DNA of 50,000 nt from an uncultured Marinilabiliaceae bacterium (GCA_937920475.1 CALEUX010000005.1:1-50000); one strand, 5' to 3'. Counted from the first letter of the stretch, positions 25,864 through 34,793 are shown. Notes: generated by a model not told the origin, from the sequence alone. Program-made: numbers and translations.

Positions 25864-26850
25864 TCAAAAAAGAAATAGCTGGCCAAATATGGTTAAAAGT
25901 ACTAATAACCATAAAGCACTTTCCTGCCATAGTTTTTTATAGATTTTATCTATCCAGAATGACAAGATTACTGTGGAGCTGATAATGGCAATGGGTAAAA
26001 TCTCGTTTGAAAAGAACGGCGATAGAACTGCAATTCCAACCAGAAAAATTACCCAGATAAATATCCTGAAATATTTACGGGTTATTACTTTTTGAATACC
26101 CATAAAACGGGCCAACATAATAATACCTACAGTATTAAGAAAAATATAAACACCGATATATATTTTCGAGAACCATGTATGGTTGTATTGACCTGGATTT
26201 GATACTAAGTTTTCGTTAATCTGGGTAAAAAATTCCGCGTAATCGTCAATTAAAAAGTAATAAGTAAAACTAACCAGAAAAGGGAACAAAAATCCCATTA
26301 GTGATGCAATAATCGTTCGGAAATTGGCAACCCTTAAAATCCCCATCATCAGGAATAAAACAGGAAACAAAAATACTCCCTTAGCATAAAAAAGTGTCCC
26401 TATACCTACCAAAAGAGCCGCATCGAAAGCCCTGACTACCGGTTTTGACTCGGTTACACTACCCATTAACCTTTCAATTGCCAAAGCAAAAAAGAATACA
26501 AAGAACCAAATGGGACTCAGTTTCTGAATGGATAAGAAACCTGCAGATAATAAAGCAAATATAAACAACGGTAACATGCTTTGCTTACTGAGCAGGCCAT
26601 AACGCGAAATTATACGGTTAACCGTTAATCCTGTAACCAAAGCCAAAGCATAGCTTATGAACGCAGCAGCAAGCCTGGAATATCCAAATAGCGGCATAAT
26701 TATGGCGTCCCACAAGGGCATAGACGGATTATCATGAATGGTAACATGAACAATGTCCAGAACAAATAACCTTCCCCAAAATGACAGCATTATTAACGGC
26801 ACCAACACCAGGGTAATAAGGCGGTTGTTATGTATAGCCCTTATTAGCAT
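25864..26850 (-). CDS. Polytopic inner-membrane protein, DUF6427-like, function unknown
   Basis: A 328-residue protein with about nine to ten hydrophobic segments and short loops, for example FISYALALVTGLTVNRII and YFRIFIWVIFLVGIAVLSPF. Composition and position beside purD recall the Bacteroidota-specific DUF6427 family, which I recognise only tentatively. The N-terminal loop (IHDNPSMPLWDAIIMPLFG) and the GT-C-like helix pattern leave open a polyprenol-sugar-dependent transferase role. It is the last gene of a minus-strand cluster, starting 7 bp after the purD stop, so it is very likely co-transcribed with purD. Confidence 0.65.
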   Translation of the reverse strand: MLIRAIHNNRLITLVLVPLIMLSFWGRLFVLDIVHVTIHDNPSMPLWDAIIMPLFGYSRLAAAFISYALALVTGLTVNRIISRYGLLSKQSMLPLFIFALLSAGFLSIQKLSPIWFFVFFFALAIERLMGSVTESKPVVRAFDAALLVGIGTLFYAKGVFLFPVLFLMMGILRVANFRTIIASLMGFLFPFLVSFTYYFLIDDYAEFFTQINENLVSNPGQYNHTWFSKIYIGVYIFLNTVGIIMLARFMGIQKVITRKYFRIFIWVIFLVGIAVLSPFFSNEILPIAIISSTVILSFWIDKIYKKLWQESALWLLVLLTIFGQLFLF

Positions 26851-26857
26851 TTCGTTA

Positions 26858-28129
26858 TTAAACTAAATCAAAACCAATATCCCTTCTCAAATATTTTCCA
26901 TCAAACGCAACAATGGCAGCATTTTTCAACGATTGATCGCGTGCTGATTGTATATCCCTGCCTAAAGATGTAACTGCAAATACACGTCCTCCATTGGTTA
27001 CAACCTGCTTTCCCGAAAAGTCTGTGCCTGAGTGAAACAATATGCTACCATCTACCTTTTCGGTGTTAAAAACTGAAATTCCTTTTCTGTAATCACCCGG
27101 ATATCCTCCCGAAACCAATACAACTGTTACGGCAGTCCGGTCGTCACAATGGGTAACAATAGACGATAGTTTTGTATCGGCTGTTGCAATCAGTAAATCA
27201 ACCAGATCGTTCTTTAACCGGGGCATTACCACTTCTGTTTCCGGATCTCCCATTCTTACATTATACTCAATAACATAAGGATCATTACCAACTTTAATCA
27301 ACCCAAAAAATATAAATCCCTTGTAGTCAATACGTTCCTCTTTCAAGCCCTCCACTGTTGGTTTTATGATGCGTTGAGTAACTTTTTCCATAAAATCACT
27401 ATCTGCAAACGGTACAGGCGAGACTGCTCCCATACCGCCAGTATTTAAACCGGTATCACCTTCGCCAACCCTTTTGTAATCCTTTGCCTCGGGAAGTATC
27501 ACGTAGTCTTTCCCATCGGTTAACACAAATACAGAAAGTTCAATGCCACTCAAAAACTCTTCAATAACTACAGTTTTACCGGCAGCTCCAAATTTCCCAT
27601 TCAGCATACTGTTGAGTTCTGCGCAGGCCTCATTATAATCGTTGAGGATTAGAACACCCTTTCCGGCCGCCAAGCCATCGGCCTTGAGTACATACGGCGG
27701 ATTTAATTCGCTTAGAAATGCTTTTCCTTCTTCAAAGTTAGCCGATGAAACCGAGAAATAACGAGCAGTAGGGATGTTGTGTCGCATCATGAATTGCTTA
27801 GCATATTCCTTGCTCCCTTCTAAGCGTGCTCCCTCAGCAGATGGCCCAATTATTTTGACATTTCTAAGCTGGGAATCGTTTTTAAAAAAGTCAACAATAC
27901 CTAATACTAAAGGTTCCTCAGGGCCTACAACTACCAAATCAATTTTATTATTAAGTACTGTCCGCTTAACGGCCTCAAAATCGTTAGGGCTTAGATTAAT
28001 ATTAACTCCCAGTGCCGCAGTTCCGGCATTACCGGGCATAAAAAATAAATTATCGGTGAGAGGGCTTTGTTTAATTTTCCATCCCAATGTATGTTCACGT
28101 CCTCCTGAACCTACGATTAAAATATTCAT
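26858..28129 (-). CDS. purD: Phosphoribosylamine--glycine ligase
   Basis: A 423-residue GAR synthetase that joins 5-phosphoribosylamine and glycine with ATP in purine synthesis. The start MNILIVGSGGREHTLGWKI is diagnostic. The ATP-grasp core has YVLKADGLAAGKGVLI, VVIEEFLSGIELSVFVLTDG, NTGGMGAVSPVPF and VIEYNVRMGDPETEVVMPRL. An in-frame ATG two codons upstream (28135) is possible, but the start at 28129 matches the family. No other purine genes are near. Confidence 0.96.
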   Translation of the reverse strand: MNILIVGSGGREHTLGWKIKQSPLTDNLFFMPGNAGTAALGVNINLSPNDFEAVKRTVLNNKIDLVVVGPEEPLVLGIVDFFKNDSQLRNVKIIGPSAEGARLEGSKEYAKQFMMRHNIPTARYFSVSSANFEEGKAFLSELNPPYVLKADGLAAGKGVLILNDYNEACAELNSMLNGKFGAAGKTVVIEEFLSGIELSVFVLTDGKDYVILPEAKDYKRVGEGDTGLNTGGMGAVSPVPFADSDFMEKVTQRIIKPTVEGLKEERIDYKGFIFFGLIKVGNDPYVIEYNVRMGDPETEVVMPRLKNDLVDLLIATADTKLSSIVTHCDDRTAVTVVLVSGGYPGDYRKGISVFNTEKVDGSILFHSGTDFSGKQVVTNGGRVFAVTSLGRDIQSARDQSLKNAAIVAFDGKYLRRDIGFDLV

Positions 28130-28177
28130 TCGCATATAATTTATTTATGTTACTGGCCCTGATTCAAAATACTAATA

Positions 28178-28849
28178 TCATAAATTCCAATCGATTGCCG
28201 GCGCTAACTGATTTAACGTTTCAGTTATGAAACCATTATTGTGCAGCTGTTTTAGTACAGCGGGAAGCGCCTTTTCCAGCCTGGGCCACGATTTAACAGA
28301 ATCATGGAAAACAATAATAGAGCCCGGACGGACAAACCGCATGACATTGTTAACCACATCCTCATCGTTCAACAAAGGATGATAATCCTTACTCAATACA
28401 TCCCACATCACAACCGATGAAAACTGTTTCTTCAGCGAGCGAATCCACCAGGGGTATAACTGCCCGTGTGGCGGACGGAACAACTTGCTGAAATATACCT
28501 GCTGAAAACGGTCAACATCAGCAAAAAATATGCTCCTGTTGCTTTTCCATGCTTTTGTGTGATGATACGTATGATTTCCAACTGCCATTCCTGACTCTAT
28601 CAGCAACCTGAATACTTCAGGATGTTTTCGTATGTTATCGCCCACACAAAAAAAAGTGGCTACGGCACTATGTTCTTTCAGGCAGTTAATAACCCACGGG
28701 GTTACTTCTGGTATGGGCCCATCATCAAAAGTAAGGAAAACCTTCTTTTCTGATAATGGTACGCGCCATATCACGCCCGGGAAAAACAGCCTTAAAAAAC
28801 TGGGTGGCCGTATTTCCCATTGTTGCCAAATATTATTCAAAAAAACCAA
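28178..28849 (-). CDS. Polysaccharide deacetylase (NodB homology) family protein
   Basis: A carbohydrate esterase 4-like protein of about 224 residues. The NodB signature reads KKVFLTFDDGPIPEVTPWVI, with the metal-binding Asp pair and catalytic base. The second metal motif is VGNHTYHH (H-x3-H), RPPHGQLYPW follows, and the C-terminal motif is IIVFHDSVKSW. Such enzymes remove N-acetyl groups from peptidoglycan or surface glycans. There is no in-frame ATG near the N-terminus: the open frame reaches a TTG at 28882, and TTG codons at 28849 and 28840 give a smaller overlap with the upstream DUF2723 gene. The exact start is uncertain. Confidence 0.85.
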   Translation of the reverse strand: MVFLNNIWQQWEIRPPSFLRLFFPGVIWRVPLSEKKVFLTFDDGPIPEVTPWVINCLKEHSAVATFFCVGDNIRKHPEVFRLLIESGMAVGNHTYHHTKAWKSNRSIFFADVDRFQQVYFSKLFRPPHGQLYPWWIRSLKKQFSSVVMWDVLSKDYHPLLNDEDVVNNVMRFVRPGSIIVFHDSVKSWPRLEKALPAVLKQLHNNGFITETLNQLAPAIDWNL

Positions 28850-31800
28850 GTCGTTGAAAACCTTTTTGATAATCAACCTCAAGCTCCTTTAGTAAATCGT
28901 TGCGTCCATATGTTTTAAGCGAGCGCATTATTTCAGAATAAATTGCCAGCGTACGTTGAATCTCGTTTAATACACTTCCTCTTAAATTAGGGCGAAGGGT
29001 GGTAAAGAAATCAAGCTCCTGAAAATTATTCAAAGACAAATCTTTTATAATTGCATCACCCTTTTCCGGAGCACCAGCTTTGTAATATGCTTCAGCAATA
29101 AACAATGAGAAATAGGAATGCGGAACCCTTGACCCCGGAAGCACTTCCATGGTTTTATCCAATACCTCAATGGCCATTTCGTGACGACCTTCGTCGGCCA
29201 GAGCATTGGCTAATCTGGATAAGTTATTCCGGATATTAATTCCCATACGCATGTGGTTTTCATCCAGATATACTTTTGGATCGTTCCATCCGGTAAATAT
29301 GAACCGGTTCATAACATTATCGTACATCTTATCGGCATCAACCCGGCCATTTTGGCCATCGCCCGATTTTCCATAGATTGGAACAATTTGATAACCAAAT
29401 CCTTCGAGCTGAAAATAGTTCTCAAGACCCACATAATTCTCTCCTCCAACAGTAACCGCATAATAAACAGGACGGTTCCAGTCGTTATGAGCCAACAAGT
29501 CTAAAACCATCAGCTCATTTTTCAAAATCATATCTTTATTGATGGTAAAGTACACCATTGAATCAATCATATGAGCATACCGTTCACTTACCATATTGTT
29601 TTGCATGATTTTTAAACTATCGGCAGGTATTTGAAACGATTTGGAGGGTAAATGCTCAATCCGTCCCATATAGCCGGGAACCGATTTGGTTCGGTTGTCT
29701 TCGCTGGCCAGAAATCGCATTCCATCTTTTAAATCGATGTAACGGCCTTCAAACCGATCGATGAGCCATACCATATCTCTGGTACCAGTTACATACTGGT
29801 CGTGTGTTAATGAAAAAGGCAAAGGGTCTGATTTGTAAGCTTTTCGCTTCATCTGGTCAATGTACCAATCGGTTTGAAGATAACTAAGGTTACAAACCCG
29901 CACATCGGTTCTTACCCCTTCAACCTCCTGGATATACCAAAGCGGGAAGGTATCATTGTCGCCATTGGTAAAAATGACGCCGTTTTCGCCAACAGTATTT
30001 AAATAGTTATAGGCTAAATCCCGGGCAATATATCTGTTGGAACGATTGTGATCGTCCCAGTTCTCAGAGGCCATCAAACCAGGAACAAATATAAATGAGG
30101 CGATACCGGCAACCAAGGCTGAAACTTTCCCCGACATGAAACTTCTTAAACCATCAATCAATGCTAAAACGCCTAATCCAATCCAAATGGCAAATGCATA
30201 GAACGACCCGGCATAGGCATAGTCTCGTTCGCGCGGTTGCAACGGGGTTTGATTCAGATAGATAACAATGGCCAAACCTGTGAAGAAGAAGAGCAGCATA
30301 ACAACCCAGAAATCGCGACGGCCTGTTTTTCCGGCTCCAAACTGATACAATAAACCTATTACACCAAGTAACAAAGGCAACAGATAATATTTATTCCGAG
30401 CAGGGTTATTTTTATAAACATCAGGTAGTTTCGACTGGTCGCCGTACATTAAATTATCTAAAGCACTGATTCCTGAAATCCAGTTCCCTTTATGTATTTC
30501 GCCATTGCCCTGAATATCGTTTTGGCGGCCGGCAAAGTTCCACATAAAATACCGGAAATACATATATCGTACCTGGTAATTGAAAAAGAACCTCAGGTTT
30601 TCGAAGAAAGTGGGAACCAGAATGGTTTGTGGATTTCCTGATTCATCTCTGACAGTTACTGAGCGACCGGTAATTTGGGCCCATTGCTTGTATTCTTCAA
30701 TATGTCTTCCATCGCGGCTATACATACGTGGAAATAAGGTTGTTGTTCTATCATCGAACTTGTAATCAGGCCGATAATCAACAATTTCATACCGGGAACC
30801 CTTTTTAATGTAGATGGGCTTCCCTTTATCGCCTTTCATGGCCTGACGGTCTAATGGCGAATTATAGTATTGACCGCTAAACAGTGGCCGGTCGCCATAT
30901 TGTTCGCGGTTCAGGTACGACATTAATGAAAAAACATCCTCAGGAGAATTCTGGTCCATAGTTGGATTAGCCGAAGAACGAATAACAATTAATGCAAAGG
31001 AGGAATATCCAAGAATAATAACCGCTATACCTGTAAATATAGTATTAAGTATGGCTCTGTTATTGACATAAGTATAATAAATGCCAAAAACAAGAACGGC
31101 TATTAAAAGGATGGCATACACTAAAACTCCGGTATTGAATGGTAGCCCAAATTCATTCACAAACAGCAATTCGAACCAAGATGCCACTTTAACCACACCA
31201 GGAATAATAACATACAAAATCGACAAAAGAATAACTGCTGAAAGAGCCAGTGCTTTGACGGTATTTTTACGGGTAACCTCGTAGTTGCGGTAATAATAAA
31301 CCATCACTATGGCAGGAATAGCCAACAGGTTAAGCAAGTGAACGCCTATTGAAAGTCCCATCAAATAAGCTATTAAAATAAGCCATCGATTTGAGTGTGG
31401 CTCATCGGCAACATTTTCCCATTTTAAGATAGCCCAGAACACCACCGCAGTAAAAAGCGACGACATGGCATATACCTCACCCTCAACGGCCGAAAACCAA
31501 AAAGTATCGGAAAATGTATAAGCCATTGCGCCAACAAAGCCAGCTGCCAACACTGCCCAAACACGCCAGGGTTCGGCTGTATCAATGTCCTTAATTAATA
31601 TTTTACGTGCCAAATGGGTAATAGTCCAGAACAAAAAAGCAATGGTAAACGCACTGGCCAAAGCCGACATAATATTAATAGTTATGGCAACTTTAGAAGG
31701 GTCGGGCGCAAAAAGAGTGAAAAACCTTCCAACCAACATAAAGAATGGCGCTCCGGGAGGATGCCCAACCAATAATTTATAGGATGCCGAAATAAACTCG

Positions 31801-31910
31801 CCACAATCCCAAAAGCTGGTTGTAGGTTCAATGGTTAAAGTATAAACAACTGCCGACACCAGAAAGGCCAGCCAACCCATAGAATTGTTCAAAAGACGAT
31901 AGTGCTTCAT
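28833..31910 (-). CDS. DUF2723-family membrane protein (GT-C-like, O-mannosyltransferase-related)
   Basis: A 1025-residue protein. The N-terminal half has about ten to twelve TM helices and the DUF2723 start SAVVYTLTIEPTTSFWDCGEFISASYKLLVGHPPGAPFFMLVGRFF, which here spans about residues 18-63 and includes the DCGE and GHPPG motifs typical of GT-C enzymes. A middle periplasmic domain includes FTNGDNDTFPLWYIQEVEGVR, and the C-terminal part is TPR-like (ALADEGRHEMAIEVLDKTMEVLPG). It is related to protein O-mannosyltransferases and probably moves sugars from a lipid carrier in the periplasm. The ATG at 31910 (MKHYRLLNN) is preferred over the longer frame from 31952. Confidence 0.85.
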   Translation of the reverse strand: MKHYRLLNNSMGWLAFLVSAVVYTLTIEPTTSFWDCGEFISASYKLLVGHPPGAPFFMLVGRFFTLFAPDPSKVAITINIMSALASAFTIAFLFWTITHLARKILIKDIDTAEPWRVWAVLAAGFVGAMAYTFSDTFWFSAVEGEVYAMSSLFTAVVFWAILKWENVADEPHSNRWLILIAYLMGLSIGVHLLNLLAIPAIVMVYYYRNYEVTRKNTVKALALSAVILLSILYVIIPGVVKVASWFELLFVNEFGLPFNTGVLVYAILLIAVLVFGIYYTYVNNRAILNTIFTGIAVIILGYSSFALIVIRSSANPTMDQNSPEDVFSLMSYLNREQYGDRPLFSGQYYNSPLDRQAMKGDKGKPIYIKKGSRYEIVDYRPDYKFDDRTTTLFPRMYSRDGRHIEEYKQWAQITGRSVTVRDESGNPQTILVPTFFENLRFFFNYQVRYMYFRYFMWNFAGRQNDIQGNGEIHKGNWISGISALDNLMYGDQSKLPDVYKNNPARNKYYLLPLLLGVIGLLYQFGAGKTGRRDFWVVMLLFFFTGLAIVIYLNQTPLQPRERDYAYAGSFYAFAIWIGLGVLALIDGLRSFMSGKVSALVAGIASFIFVPGLMASENWDDHNRSNRYIARDLAYNYLNTVGENGVIFTNGDNDTFPLWYIQEVEGVRTDVRVCNLSYLQTDWYIDQMKRKAYKSDPLPFSLTHDQYVTGTRDMVWLIDRFEGRYIDLKDGMRFLASEDNRTKSVPGYMGRIEHLPSKSFQIPADSLKIMQNNMVSERYAHMIDSMVYFTINKDMILKNELMVLDLLAHNDWNRPVYYAVTVGGENYVGLENYFQLEGFGYQIVPIYGKSGDGQNGRVDADKMYDNVMNRFIFTGWNDPKVYLDENHMRMGINIRNNLSRLANALADEGRHEMAIEVLDKTMEVLPGSRVPHSYFSLFIAEAYYKAGAPEKGDAIIKDLSLNNFQELDFFTTLRPNLRGSVLNEIQRTLAIYSEIMRSLKTYGRNDLLKELEVDYQKGFQRLGFFE

Positions 31911-32230
31911 ACTAATTATTTTTGCCGCTATTTGAAACGCGTAACTATACAATTATACAAACATAAAAATTAAACCCTTGATAAATAAAGATGTAAATAC
32001 TGCTCAAACAATTAACATCATGAAAAACCAGAATGGGAATGATGTTATTTGTTGTTTATTTGGGTTTCAACTCTGTGATTCAACCAAATGTCAAAAATAC
32101 AACAAACTTTAATAATTCCTGTACTAAAATAAACCAACTGAAACATAACATTTCTTTAAAATTACAAATTACTGGTAGTGAGAAGTAAAAAGAAACAATA
32201 AAGATACTTTATAATTTTTTTTGATTTTTA
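31911..32230. other. Intergenic region upstream of DUF2723 and tRNA-Gln
   Basis: About 320 bp without a gene. It contains an imperfect dyad, ATTTGG (about 32058-32063) and CCAAAT (about 32084-32089), of unknown meaning. The start region of the DUF2723 transcript must lie here on the minus strand; no clear promoter was found. Confidence 0.4.
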
Positions 32231-32263
32231 TTTGGCAAGATTTGAGAAAACATTCTATATTTG
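32231..32263 (+). promoter_or_regulatory. Promoter of tRNA-Gln
   Basis: TTTG (32231-32234), a 21-base spacer and TATATTTG (32256-32263) followed by CATCGCT. The -7 box and the next seven bases are identical to those of the tRNA-Ala promoter at 20390. Confidence 0.85.
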
Positions 32264-32293
32264 CATCGCTTTTGAAAAACGAAAGCTCATGTT

Positions 32294-32367
32294 TGTCCCG
32301 TGGTGTAATGGTAGCACAGATGGTTTTGGTCCATCTAGTCTGGGTTCGAATCCTTGCGGGACAACCA
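32294..32367 (+). tRNA. tRNA-Gln (anticodon TTG)
   Basis: A 71-base tRNA plus an encoded CCA (32365-32367). The acceptor TGTCCCG pairs with CGGGACA; the D stem is GTG/CAC. The anticodon stem GATGG/CCATC has loop TTTTGGT, giving anticodon TTG for glutamine. The T stem CTGGG/CCTTG around loop TTCGAAT contains one T-T mismatch and one G-T pair, so it is weaker than usual. The discriminator is A. It has a consensus promoter upstream and a terminator downstream. Confidence 0.96.
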
Positions 32368-32373
32368 AAATAG

Positions 32374-32401
32374 CCTCCAATAAGATGGAGGTTTTTTTTT
32401 G
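32374..32401 (+). terminator. Terminator after tRNA-Gln
   Basis: CCTCCA (32374-32379) and TGGAGG (32386-32391) form a hairpin with a 6-base loop, followed by about ten T residues. Confidence 0.92.
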
Positions 32402-32601
32402 CCCACCCAGAACCAAGTTCATACAATATTTTACTATTTTCCCTGTTTTGAAATATAACCTGTTAAACCCAATAGATTGATGATTGTTAAACTTTTATGA
32501 AAAATAGATTTTAACAGATTTTAAAAATGCCAAACCGCTGATATTTAGCAATGTATAATTAAATTCTGATAATAATAATTTCAAATTAAAACCAAAGCAA
32601 T

Positions 32602-33081
32602 ATGAAAAGAATTGTTTTTCTGACTTTTGGAATGTTATTCCTTATTTCATCTTTTTCGTTTTCGCAAAACAGAGCTCTGGGTTTACGCCTTGGTGGTGGA
32701 GATGCCGTTGGAGCTGAGATTTCGTTTCAAACACCTTTTAATAAAAACCGGATAGAACTTGATTTGGGTTTTGGTGGAAACTCAAACTGGAACTATTGGA
32801 AACTGGCTGCTATTCACCAGTGGGTGATGCCTATTGATGGTGGTTTCAGATGGTATTTGGGCGTAGGAGGTTCGCTGGGAAGTTGGGATTATGTTGGAAA
32901 ATATACCGATAAGAATGATGGTGGAGTATCCCTTGCGATTGCTTTAAATGCCGGTGTGGAATATATTTTCACCGAGGTTCCTATTCAGATTTCAATAGAT
33001 ACGCGCCCGGAGTTGGGAATAATAAATCATGGAAGTGATTCTATATTTGGTTTGGCACTTGGAATCAGATATGTGTTTTAA
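32602..33081 (+). CDS. Small outer-membrane beta-barrel-like protein
   Basis: A 159-residue protein with a signal peptide (MKRIVFLTFGMLFLISSFSFSQ, cleavage after FSFS or FSQ). The body consists of alternating aromatic and glycine-rich strands (LGLRLGGGDAVGAEISFQTPF; WYLGVGGSLGSWDYVGKY; GVSLAIALNAGVEYIF) and ends with an aromatic residue (GIRYVF), the usual C-terminal signature for BAM-assembled barrels. It resembles the small eight-stranded porin-like families of Bacteroidota. The function is unknown. A strong bidirectional terminator follows. Confidence 0.75.
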   Translation: MKRIVFLTFGMLFLISSFSFSQNRALGLRLGGGDAVGAEISFQTPFNKNRIELDLGFGGNSNWNYWKLAAIHQWVMPIDGGFRWYLGVGGSLGSWDYVGKYTDKNDGGVSLAIALNAGVEYIFTEVPIQISIDTRPELGIINHGSDSIFGLALGIRYVF

Positions 33082-33394
33082 TTCTTAGGACAAGTCAACA
33101 GTATAACGGCAGAAGTTGTAAGTTTATAGTTATATAGTTCGAAGTTATACAGCTCATTGCTTCTGATGCTTAGTTCTTAGCATTTTCTACTAACAGCTAA
33201 CAACTTACACCTAATAATGACTAGCAATACTGCAATGTATTTTGAATAAAAAAACCGGCCGGGGATTCAATCTTCCCGCCGGTTTTTTATTAAAGACTAA
33301 TCAATCATCAGATTATCAGGAAGTTATTTTTTGAGTTGTAGGGATTATAATTTGCTGATAATCTGGCGTTTCGTTATATTTTATATCTAAAAAT
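33082..33394. other. Intergenic region between convergent genes
   Basis: A 313-bp gap with a strong bidirectional terminator at 33249-33288. The proximal part is AT-rich with short imperfect dyads (ATGCT/AGCAT near 33167-33184). No gene is seen. Confidence 0.5.
33249..33288. terminator. Bidirectional terminator between the barrel gene and the TlpA-like gene
   Basis: AAAAAACCGGC (33249-33259) and GCCGGTTTTTT (33278-33288) form a perfect 11-bp stem, extended by GGG/CCC inside, with A and T tails on either side. Confidence 0.9.
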
Positions 33395-34003
33395 CTAATT
33401 TTCAGATATAAGCTTGTCCATCAAACGTATCATTTTTTTTGAATCCCATTTGGCTGCTCCGGTTTTATAAAGAACCAATCGGCCGCCTTTGCTGATTAAA
33501 AAAGTGGTTGGGATGGTTGATGTTTCAAATGTTTCGGGAACCGGTCCCGCAATTGCATATAAAGGCAATTCATAATGTCGCTTTTGCATAAACCTGATCA
33601 CATCTTCGGGCTCTTCATTGCTGATAAACACAAAATGGACTTTATCATGATAAAGGTTGTAAAGCCTTTGAATGGATGGCAGTTCGGCAATACAGGGCGG
33701 ACACCAGGTTGCCCAGTAATTTAAAACAATTGGTTTTCCGTGCAATTGCGAGAGGTCTGTTACGTTGCCCTGGTAATCGACCAGCCTGAAATTCCAGTCT
33801 GCTTCATCCAGAAAAATTGTTTTTGACGATTCGCGGGGCGAAAGCAATGTATTTCGAACAACAAAAGCTGAAAGAGGTTTCCGGGTTGCCGGAATCAACA
33901 TGGCCAAAATCAAAACAAGAAAAAGAAAATCCAGCACTATGCTCCACCAGCGTTTGCTTTCGCGATAGCGATTCCAAATATTGCCAAGACTACTTTTTTG
34001 CAT
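33395..34003 (-). CDS. TlpA/ResA-like membrane-anchored thioredoxin
   Basis: A 202-residue protein with an N-terminal TM anchor (about 18-40, SIVLDFLFLVLILAMLIPA) and a periplasmic thioredoxin fold. The redox site is WATWCPPCIAELPSIQRLY, and the cis-proline region is TSTIPTTFLISKGGRLV. The CPPC active site with an AhpC/TSA-like start (FRLVDYQGNVTDLSQLHGKPIVLNYWA) fits thiol-disulfide oxidoreductases that reduce periplasmic proteins, for example in cytochrome c maturation. It follows the 225-residue membrane protein gene with a 75-bp gap containing a nine-C run. Confidence 0.88.
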   Translation of the reverse strand: MQKSSLGNIWNRYRESKRWWSIVLDFLFLVLILAMLIPATRKPLSAFVVRNTLLSPRESSKTIFLDEADWNFRLVDYQGNVTDLSQLHGKPIVLNYWATWCPPCIAELPSIQRLYNLYHDKVHFVFISNEEPEDVIRFMQKRHYELPLYAIAGPVPETFETSTIPTTFLISKGGRLVLYKTGAAKWDSKKMIRLMDKLISEN

Positions 34004-34066
34004 CAGTTATTGTTTTGCATTATTTATTACCTATTGTTTGTCTTCATTCCCCACAGTTAACAATTA

Positions 34067-34075
34067 CCCCCCCCC
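34067..34075. repeat. Homopolymeric tract of nine C residues
   Basis: Nine consecutive C (nine G on the coding minus strand) lie 3 bases after the stop of the 225-residue protein gene and 63 bases before the TlpA-like start. Such tracts change length by slippage and are also prone to sequencing error. Confidence 0.8.
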
Positions 34076-34078
34076 ATT

Positions 34079-34756
34079 CTAAATCCTTTTGAAGACCCAC
34101 CATTTGGGCATGGCAAAAGTTTTAAAAACGCGGCCAGATGTGGTATCAATTTCAGCACCAATGCGATGGAAATTGGCTAACGAAGGCACTTTTTCCCAAA
34201 ACTGCTGTAAATCAATAACCATTGTGTGACTGGTTCCAGGGGTAAGTGTCAAGGGGAAATCGTCACTTTTTAAACGAAAGCGTTTTACTTCAAAAGATTT
34301 CTTAAACAACACGTGAGGCAGTAAAAAGGTTTGGCTTTCGTTTGTTGTGTTCGAAATATAGAGCCGCATTAAAAGTCTTTGCGTAAATTTATCCTGAAGT
34401 AAAGTGGTTTTAAACCTAACATTATCGGGAATCAGCTGTTTCAACCATCCCTTTTTGTGGGCAAAATAACCTGCAGCACCAACCGCAGCCAATGCTGCCA
34501 ACCAACTCAACAGGGTCCAATTCGCACTTTTATTCAACTTTCGCTCCATCATTATCTGTTCGTAACTTTTTAACCCGGAACTCTTATAGGATTTCGTTTC
34601 TTCAAAAAAAACGCTTTCTGAATTCTCTTTGTTTTCTTGTTTTTTATTGGCTGTGGGCATTATCATACGACCACAAAAATCCATAAAAAACAGAAACGTC
34701 ATAATAACCAGTATAAAGGTACTGTTGCGTTTCCAAAAATCAAGAATTTTATTCAC
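34079..34756 (-). CDS. Membrane protein of unknown function
   Basis: A 225-residue protein with a GTG start. It has an N-terminal TM (about 13-32, FILVIMTFLFFMDFCGRMIM), a polar stretch rich in Lys, Glu and Ser, a second TM (about 81-100, LSWLAALAAVGAAGYFAH) and a C-terminal soluble domain of about 120 residues with beta-strand-like segments (RLLMRLYISNTTNESQTFLLPHVLF; SHTMVIDLQQFW). No family is recognised. It lies upstream of the TlpA-like gene in the same direction and may share its transcript. Confidence 0.65.
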   Translation of the reverse strand: MNKILDFWKRNSTFILVIMTFLFFMDFCGRMIMPTANKKQENKENSESVFFEETKSYKSSGLKSYEQIMMERKLNKSANWTLLSWLAALAAVGAAGYFAHKKGWLKQLIPDNVRFKTTLLQDKFTQRLLMRLYISNTTNESQTFLLPHVLFKKSFEVKRFRLKSDDFPLTLTPGTSHTMVIDLQQFWEKVPSLANFHRIGAEIDTTSGRVFKTFAMPKWWVFKRI

Positions 34757-34793
34757 TGTAAACTATTTAATTAATTTTCTGACTTACAATTTA

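Noticed and set aside
28833-28882. Frameshift or fusion between the DUF2723 and deacetylase genes
   Set aside because: Both proteins look complete and end or begin naturally; TTG initiation with overlap explains the arrangement.
33100-33215. Possible third hairpin element (AGTTGTAAG ... CAACTTAC)
   Set aside because: The inverted ends are short and imperfect and the inner stem is only 5 bp; not distinguishable from AT-rich chance.
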